10,673 nt of DNA from Phoronis pallida (Eukaryota > Phoronida > Phoronidae), in the NCBI GenBank assembly GCA_028565715.1, contig JAOXYC010229459.1, forward strand, positions 1 to 10,673, written 5' to 3'. Under the pieces are notes generated by a model. That model was given only the letters and a program-made list of their open reading frames with translations. It was not told the origin of the DNA and did not search any database. Below, in pieces: positions 1-9,300 of this stretch (position 1 is the stretch's first letter; every line of letters begins with the position of its first letter). The position numbers and the translations under genes are program-made.

Positions 1-247
1 AAAAAGTTATGCAGGTGTTTTCATAAACCATCTAATAACTTTAAAAATACATTTTACAATTTGACGAAACTTTCGAACACGTGCAATTTATACACTTATG
101 TCACAAAAAAATGTGAAATCAGCTCCAGATAACGCCACTCGAAAATTGAGTTTTTCGGATGTCCAATTGTCGCGATTCGTTGAGAATGCGTCTACAACAG
201 CTTTTCACTCACACATGTTTTTGCAAGCAATTAGGCAAGCAACTAAC
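1..247 (-). other. Intron sequence downstream of USP40 exon O
   Basis: This is intron downstream of the exon O donor. I looked on the minus strand for the Asp-rich tail found in human USP40 and did not see it. Nothing else is recognisable. Confidence 0.7.
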
Positions 248-346
248 CTTAACACCAATAGTATCACCATCTTGAATATAGTAGGGTGCATGCTTCAAGT
301 TGATATTGCACTGTTTCCCGCCCTTTTTCTTGTACTTGCAAGCACC
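248..346 (-). CDS. USP40: USP40 exon O (last in window)
   Basis: The acceptor is gatgtctgttacag before 346 and the donor is AAG|GTTAGT at 247. The exon is 99 bp and phase 0 at both ends. It encodes a lysine-rich loop (GACKYKKKGGKQC), then HAPYYIQDGDTIGVK. Human: KRKKKKKQDYLQGAPYYLKDGDTIGVK, followed in human by an Asp-rich tail. Reading through the donor gives an unrelated short tail and a stop, so splicing to an exon left of position 1 is expected. Confidence 0.95.
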
Positions 347-3300
347 CTGTAACAGACATCGACACTTAGTGAGCATGCAATTTGACCATCTACCTATTAT
401 CAATTGAATGTTGGAATCACCAGAAATAGCAAATGAATGCAGTTAACTTGCATAATTATAAAGAATTCAAGACAAACCCTATGCAATAATTCCATCTGGT
501 AGATAAATCATGGATGATTTGCAAATCTCTCAAAGTGTATACTGAATGTTTTGATCAAACTGTTAGTAAAACGGCTGCCTGTTCTCACCTGTATTGAATA
601 CCAGGCTATGGAAAGTGTTTATATGCCTATAATTGATATGGCACCTGGCTAGTAAGAGACCTAATATAATTATGACTGGTCTGGATGTGTTCTGGTCATA
701 TTCGACACTTTCAAAATCAGACTGGTGCAGAATGTCAAGTGTCTGCATACTAACAGCTAGTATGTTATAAAATACATTAAAATGTCCACTCTGGAGCTGA
801 CGTAAAGATATTAAAACTATTAAAATCCCTAGCTTTCAAATGTTATTCTTCTTCAGAGGATAGTACATCACAGGATGAACATAAACAACACAGACTGGAC
901 GGCAAAATAAATTAAACCAATAATATGCCGTCCAGTCTGTGTTGTTTATGTTCATTCTGTGATGTACTATCCTCTGAAGAAGAATAAAATTCGAAAGCTA
1001 GGGATTTTAATAGTTTTAATATCTTTACGTCAGCTCCAGAGTGGACATTTTAATGTATTTTATGATTTTAACGCTGGCGATCGGCCATTTTATAGCTAGT
1101 ATGTTGTTTCATTTTTGATATGATAGAGGTAAAATGGTCTAGGCTTTTGGGTTTGATGGATATTCTTGATGTACATGTACAAGGGAAAGAACACAATCAA
1201 ATAACATCACACTTACCTGATACAAAATTTATAAATCAGTTCAACTGGAATAAGATTAGCTTGAATCCTAGATCCTCGAGGTCGACGCGACCTCTTTGCG
1301 GGGATGATGATGATGGTGTGTGACGTCAGAATTTAGATCTCGTCGTATATGACGTTGTTTTCCGAGATTTCGAATGTTAGTGTCCCACGAAGACGGAAGT
1401 TTGTGACGGACTCCGCCATGTTTCTGACGCCACACATCATCATCATCATCCCCGCAAAGAGGTCGCGACGACCTCGAGGATCTAGGATTCAAGGTAATCT
1501 AATTCCAGTTGAACTGATTTATAAATTTTGTATCATGTTATTACCTGGATGGCTCAAGACCTACATTTTATCATCACATTTACCTGTTTATTTATTTCCA
1601 GCCACTCAAATTTGTTAGAAAAATGTTTGGCGACTGACACATGCTCAGATGGAATAGTGAATATTTCAGCTACCCGTTTTCTGAGACATTCAATACTTGG
1701 ACCCTTTGAGATCTCCCACACCACTTCTTTGGCTGTTTCATAGGTTCTAGTGGATGACTGTCTCAGACATGCGTTGAGTAGTAGTTGGTTTGGTCTAAAC
1801 AAAATTTATAACAGTGACTAAAAGTTAAACGTGAATGAGTTCACCTTGCAGAAAAATCTCAATAATGACAAAACTTGAAGTGGTTTCATTATAAACAGGA
1901 TGATGCATAATTTCTTATCATTATAAATCAGTTAATTTAAGAAAAAAAATATCAAGACTGTATGTTTAATTAACCGCCTACTCATCATCAAAATTGTTTT
2001 CCATCTTTAGTAACAAATAAGAATATTCAAGAAATCATTATAATTATTCAATCCCGACATGATGTCATCTCGATATCAATTTGAAAATTAAACTATAGAA
2101 ACAATAATAAATCAAGAATAAAACAAGACTTACTGTAATAAATAATTTCTTTCTCTTCTTCCAACATTTAGAATGTATAATTACCTCAGAAGTTTTTGTC
2201 TACTAGTTGGATGGTCACTGAGGAAGTCTACAGCCATTCAACTAATAGACGAAAACTTCTGAGGTAATTATACCTTCCAATTCTTGGAAGAGGAGAAAGA
2301 AATTAATTATTAACTATGAACTATCTTCCTGATGAAGCTGTTTACTGAAGACTTACTGTAATTCTTCCTTCTCTGTTAGCATCTGTATACATATGTTAGA
2401 TGAGTTATTCACTTTGAGTCGCCTGTAGAAAAGAATGATAAAATTTTGAAAAGAAAGAAACAGTGACAACCAATTGGAACCCTGAATGAAATGTGCATTG
2501 TACAATTTCCAGGCAGTGTGATAAAGTTTTAAAATTATTCTGAAATTCCTATTAGAAAAAAATTATTTGAACAAAACTGGTAGTTTTTTGGTCCATACAA
2601 ATTTTTTTCAGACAACACTTGTATTATATTCTAATTAAAATCACAAATTGCAACTCACTGTAAAGTTTGGTTCAAGTTTCTAAGAACAGTTGTTGGACGT
2701 TTTTTGTCCATAAGCCTCACTCTGATTAACTCAATAGATGGCAGCTGTGTGCCTCTTCCTTCTAACAGGCACATGATTCTCTCCTTCAAAACCTGAAGAG
2801 TGCAGAGTCTATCAATGTCTACAGTCCCCAGGTCTATCAAGTCTTTGGATTCACTTCCTTCTTGAGGTTGGCGAGATTCACTAGTTTCACCAAATAGACC
2901 TGAAAATTGAAATTGAAATGATAAGAAACATATAACCTGATCATATAGAAATCACATAAAACATAACCAGGGAGGTGGTATAAATTTCAATGCTGGGTAT
3001 TCAGGCCTTGGTAACAACCGGGTACGCGGACACTAAACCGGTCACACGGACCTCAAACCTAAATACTGAGTACACGGACCCAAATACTGGGTACACGGAC
3101 CCGAAATACCGGGTACATGATGATAATACCGGGTACGCGGACAGATAGCGACTGAGTACCAGATACGCGGACAATAAACAAATCTGCTGGCCCGCAGTCG
3201 CTATATGTCCGCGTACCCGGTATTATCATTGCGTACCCGGTTGTTACCAAGGCCTGGTATTGCATTGGGAAAACAGTTACGTTAATCAAGTCTGTTAATG

Positions 3301-6300
3301 GGTGTCAGGGACAGAAAACCATTCACAGATTGATATTTGACTGTTTATATAACACACACATAAACCCTAGACCCTGGCCATTAAACAACCAAGAAATTTA
3401 ATCGCATGTAAATTTTCAAATATATCAAAAGGTGAGTTATAGGCAACTGATTGAAAACTATGAATTATTTAAAAAATATAATTCGGGGGAAAATTATTAA
3501 AAGAATACAAACTGTTCAGATAATTTGTGATCCAGTCGTTCATATGTTCATACATCTGAGGTGCAGTGTAAAGCCAAATCGGCAATCTCAGTTGGCCCTA
3601 CAAAATAAACATGGTATGCTATTGAGAAATTGGACAGTCTTACAAAATCCAGAACTCTAAGAATGGTAGACTGATAATGTAAGATTCTACATGCATGGAT
3701 GCTATGTGACTTTTTGGCAGTCGTTGACTAGGATATGGCGAGGAAAATTTTTGTCATTAACAATATCAGGGCCAATCACAGTTTATAGAGTTAACTATAT
3801 TGAAGTATACAAATTTATTCATCTTGTAGGGATTTTAACAAAAAAAATCTATTAATGCTGACCTTCGGAGGTAAACTGCCTTCTTTCAACAATAAATGAC
3901 TTCCATCATTGATGCTATATTGTTCCAAGGTCAAATCAAGGTCATCCAAGATGGCATCTTCTTCCCCACACCAATTTGTTTTCCGCAAATGCCAGTCACC
4001 TGAAATTATAATATCATTGAATCAACATAACCACGTTTGTTGCAAAGCGAAGTCTATTAATTAAAAATAGACTTCTCTTTGCAACAAAAAAAATGAATTA
4101 TCTTGAACTTGTAGTATTATTGAAGTAACATAAAGACGACAACTGATTTATATCTGAATCCTGACATGTTTCACATCTTCTGAGGTGCATGATCACAGGT
4201 AAACTGAATGTAAGTGCCAATTCATTCAACTATAAGGAGTGGTGTGATGATGTTATCATCTTCCGATAGATGTCACTAGGCTACAATAAAATAACATCAG
4301 TGGCAGTCAACAGAGACGTCTATTGGAAGATGATTACGGCATCACACCACTCCTTATTAGTCTCTCCCACCACTTTCTATATTTTAACGAATTGGCACTA
4401 ACATTCAGTTTACCTGTGATCATGCACCTCAGAAGATGTGAAACATGTCAGGATTCAAATTTCAGTTGTTGTTCATGTCAGACTATTGCAATGCCACTGG
4501 AACTTATGAAAACAGTAATGATTGGAACATTAGTGATTAGCACATTTTGGTAATTGAAATGGTTAATAACTTATCATGCTTGTAAGTAAGACTTAGAGTA
4601 AGAACAGACCTGCCAACTCAGCCATCTTGGTCATTGTTACAACGCACTGACCAACAGCGCAGTTTTTGTCCAATATTACTTCCAAATTAGGGGTATCTTT
4701 TTGAGTGGCCCAGCCAAAAGATAAACAAACCTGAAAAACAATTGTTGAAAGGAATCATTTTTAACTCCAATATTGACAATGCTTCTTGTTGATTTGAAGA
4801 AGATCAAACATTTACTACTTGTATCTCAATCTTTTTTCTTTTGGAGTTCTGTATGGTGTTGTCCCATACAAAATCACACATGATTATATTTCACTCATGT
4901 TTTTTTTTTTTAAGTGGGCGTTGTATGATTGCTTTTGAAATTGTATTTTCAATGGGTGTTCTTCTGTCTGTAATATTAGGCAGAGCAAACGAACATTCTC
5001 CAATCCATCACAGGCCTATATCTGATTTTGCAAGGAGAAGAACTATGACCTAATTACATTGCCTATTGTTCAACTTGTCCCTATCCCAACTGCTGTTCTT
5101 TTTACTCAGACAAGTGAAAATAAGAAATCTGAGAAAATTGGCTTTAAACCAATAAAATACAACAGATTTCCGAGTTTTTTGGCTCTACTCAAAGTTCATA
5201 CCTTCATGAAGCCATTTCTGACCCAATAGAAATCTCAAATTGTGTTTCTAGGCCTTGAAACCCCACCTGAACCTGGTAATGTCACTTTAAGAAATTCAAA
5301 TACCTGGTTGTGGCTTGGTGGAAGGACTGCTTCAAGAATCAAAGTAGTTCCAGATTTGATGCCTGCATCAGAAACAGTTTGCTGTTCATGCACTGAAAAT
5401 GACAGTAAGAGTTACAATGCCCAATCCTGTCACAAAAGGAAAACAAAATTATACAATCATGATAAAAGATGTAAAAATTGTTAAAAAGCTTCAACCTAAT
5501 TTAATTGAAAAAGACAAACAAGACTTCTCATGTTTAAATATACATAGAACTTTGTATTCAAAGCGCTTTACACAAAGCGCTTTACAAATCTATACATCAT
5601 AAGGTGAGTTTAGTTGAATATGATGAAGTACCACGCAAACCCTAGTCAAAGGACACAGACGTGTCCGCAACGTCGGGAAAGAAATTTAACTCGGTGAGTC
5701 CAATGTACCAGATTTATAAATTCTACTTATCGTTAGTTTAGTTGGTTAAACTGATAAATAAAAATTGTTGAGATAAATGCTTGGAGTGCCACAGCTTTAA
5801 ACAAAATATCACACCATATCCAATTGAAATGATGTTATAGTGTATAAGACTCAAGTGGTCTTATTTAAGAAGCATATAGTACTTAAACGGTAGTTTTTAA
5901 ACTACCGTTAAAATGTTTTTTTTACCATACTTACATGGTTGCTTTAAGCCAAAGTCTTTATCATCAATTCGCAACCGGCAGTCAGTGTCATCACTGACAG
6001 AAAATGAAGAAACAGCCAAAGCCTTCAATTCTTCAACAATCTGTAAATAAATGCTGTTAAGTTAAACTTTTTCAAAAACACATCCACTAAATTCTTAATT
6101 TCAACTTCAGTTTTTTTAGCAATAGCATTTAATTCTTCCACAATCATAATTATCTTGTTTTTAACTTCAGCATCTAGCTATAGGTAATTTTTTCAACAAT
6201 ATATAAATTGATGCTATTCAGCATGCCTTTTCAACAGAATGCAAATCAGATTTTAATAGTCAAAACAAAAACAACCTTTGAAAAAAAGTAGTAAATATTT

Positions 6301-9300
6301 AAAAATAAGTATTAAATACAAGATCAAATTTGGCTACAGTTAGATAAACATGAACAATATCTAGAATGAAAAATCGAACCATTTTGATCAGATCTGAAAT
6401 AATTTAACATTAACCTTTTCTATTTTAATTTCCAGTTGTATCTGTTGTGAAGGACATCCATCGGATACTTGTAATCTGTTTTCAACACTCAAATTCACTG
6501 TACTGGGACTGATGGAAATAATCTTCCCTGCAGAACTACTGGAAAAACAAAATATTTAAACATATAAGGTAACTCGGAAGTAAAATTGTGGCATTTCTAA
6601 CAATTTCCATACAAAAATATTTAATTTGTTTCAAATTTAAAAAAAAAAATCATGGGGTGTGACACAGTACACAATTAGTGTAGAAAGCAATCTTAATCAT
6701 GCAAAGTGAGACTGAGAGAGAACAACACTGAACCTCATTACACAGAAATAGTTGACTTCATTATAAGCATAACTTCAAACTGAATTGATGAAACTCTGGT
6801 GGGGTACTAATGCAAAGCAGCTAAAATAATTTTAACAAAATACAGTGTTGTTTAATTTTGACATTTATGGACACATTTCAAAAATAACTGGCATTGGGTT
6901 TCAATAAAACATGCCATTTTCATTCGCATCACAATGTACCTGGTTTCTTGTATGCAGAGACAACTTCCATCATTGAGATCTAGTTCTTCTAATGTTTTAG
7001 TGATGTCTTCGGTGTCAAACTGAATCAGTTGGACAATCTCCTCTGTAATTATTTAGATATAATCTTTAATGAGTCGGTTTCTAAACGCTGACCCTTGCAT
7101 TAAAAATTCCCAGTAAGTAAACAGACCACAGTAGTTCCGTGGTAGAACATCAACTCAGCAAGGGGGAGACTGGGGTTCACTTGCGGTAGTGATTTCCTTT
7201 TTTTTTTTAAAGCTGAACAATCTTAAAGTTCATTCACAACGAAGCCTGAATAACAGTATGTGTCAGTCAGTAAATTATGTTGTACACATGACATTGAAGA
7301 TGCTGCAATTCCTCTTTTTGTTATCAATGTTTAGGTCATCAATGAAGACAATCAGCACAGAGTTACGAAACAATAAACATCGAGTTGCAATCACCTTTCT
7401 CAACCTTTTTCCTAATATGCATGAATTGAGGGTCAAAGGTCAACCTCTCTTGTAGAATATTGCACATGTCTTGCAGTGTGATGCACTTTGGGAAGGCTAT
7501 CTTCACTGGGTCATCATTAATACTGTTGCTATGGACAACATCAAGCAAAACTGGTTCGCAGGCACTGCCAGTCAGCACATTTTTCCCATCAACCTAAAAC
7601 AATGGAAAATTGATAAAGCACATGACAGTGTGTTTGAAAGATATCAGAAATGGATAAAGTTGTGAGCATTTGAGTAAAATATTTCATAATGTGAAATCTT
7701 AAATAGTGTGCAATGGTTTTTAATTCGCACAAAAATCCTGAAAATGGCCGCATTTGACCATCAGACATAACAAATAGGCAGTGGGTATGGTAAAAAGCAA
7801 TACTTGTACCCACAAATTTCTGGTACCAATCTCGATTCCCTGTATCCTATTTTACAGTTTGCTGTGATTGAAAGTGGGTAATCAATCTCAATCCCCCAAC
7901 TGGAGACTGTGAGTGCTTGCTTTGTTGACACACTCTTCAAAACATTTCCTGAAACTTACCTGTTTGCCATCCCAACAAAAGACTTCATCGCCATTGGCAA
8001 CACAGAGATCTTTTAACACAGCCTCATCATCACCAGTTAAACAATCATATAGATGAACACCAGCTGGTTTGTGGCGCATTACATGAACACAACTCCATTC
8101 TTCTCCAGGAATCTGTATTTTGATAAACATATATTAAATAACATAATCACTAAACAAGGTTAACTTGACAAACTCAATGATGTACAATGAGTAACCAGTC
8201 ATATGGAAGATTAGCTGATGACACTTATTCTTCATATTAAAGTTATACATTGCTACTTACGAATGTGAAATCATCAATTATTGAATGAGGTCAATTGCGT
8301 TGGAATTGTTGTTACAAATTGCATCCTTACGTTCATCTGAAGGAATAACTACCTTGAAGGAGTTATCTTTTTCCAGAAATCTCTATACTAGGCCAGGGGG
8401 CATATTCTGCGACTTGATGAAATATCTTGAGGGTGACGAGAAAACTGAGATCAATTGTAACGTAAACTTTGTGTTTTCAATAATTGATAATTCGACATTC
8501 GTAAGTATCGATGTGAGCGTTTAACTAATTTTAGGAGAAAATAAAACTTTAAAACAAAATGTTCTTTTGAAGGCAATTTTAATGGGATTTATGAGTTTGA
8601 ATTATTCATTCAATTTTAATGGCATTCATTTAACTAAACAAGAGCTACGCAATTGATATAAACCCACGGCATTGCTTGTCAAACAATGATAATGCCTACA
8701 AAATGCCACCAGGGGGCACACCTGTAGTCCGAACATGACAGAAATCAAAAGCAGCTGCCATCTGCATACCAGGAACAAGTATACAAAGTTTCATCAAAAT
8801 TCTTCAAAGCGTTCTCGAGTTATCATGCAGAAACCAAATGTGTATAAGTATACAGATAACGCACGAAAACCAAACGGCCACAAGAGGGCACACCTTTAGT
8901 CGGAACATGACGGAAATAGAAGCAACCGCCATCTTCATGCCAGGAACAAGTATACAAAGTTTCCTCAAAATTCTTCAAAGCGTTCTTGAGTTACCATGCG
9001 GAAACCAAATGTGTACATAGATAACACACGGAAACCAAATGGCCACCAGAGGGCACACCTTTAGTCGGAACATGACGGAAATCGACAGCAGCCGCCATCT
9101 TCATGCTAGGAACAAGTACACAAAGTTTCGTCAAAGCGCTCTTGAGTTATCATGCGGAAACCAAATGTGAACACAGATAACACAGGAAAACCAAACAGCC
9201 ACCAGGGGGCACACCCTTAGTCAGAACATGATTGAAATCGAAAGTAGCCGCCAGATTCACGCCAGGAACAAGTATACAAAGTTTCGTCAAAATTCGTCAA

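Larger units (their letters stand above)
1795..2356 (-). other. Intron M-N outside its foldback element
   Basis: Apart from the foldback at 2140-2347 and its flanking repeats, the intron is AT-rich with no feature I recognise. The alignment to USP40 is continuous across it, so no exon is missing. Confidence 0.8.

Noticed and set aside
98-352. Plus-strand open frame over exon O
   Set aside because: It is antisense to a well-supported minus-strand exon and its own product has no recognisable motif.
1272-1290. CTCGAG next to GTCGAC plus a CAT run, resembling a cloning polylinker and His tag
   Set aside because: The sequence occurs in both arms of a natural-looking foldback with mismatches, and the flanks are ordinary intron. 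No longer vector match is visible.
1268-1492. Similar Asp-rich peptides on both strands of the 1218-1535 region
   Set aside because: They are the two arms of one palindrome read on opposite strands; the Asp run is the GATGATGATG repeat.
3118-3289. Minus-strand frame with repeated VRVP-type motifs
   Set aside because: It is a translation of the short tandem repeat and inverted repeat, with no sign of coding constraint.
5177-5260. Possible 16-nt microexon between exons H and I
   Set aside because: An AG and a GTATGA bracket a few codons, but the alignment to USP40 is already continuous and 16 nt would break the phase.
5887-5920. Hairpin followed by T-rich run, like a bacterial terminator
   Set aside because: The DNA is clearly spliced animal sequence, so an intrinsic bacterial terminator has no meaning here.
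8285-8524. 79-residue plus-strand open frame
   Set aside because: It lies inside an inverted-repeat element, is not similar to any protein I know, and has no partner exons.
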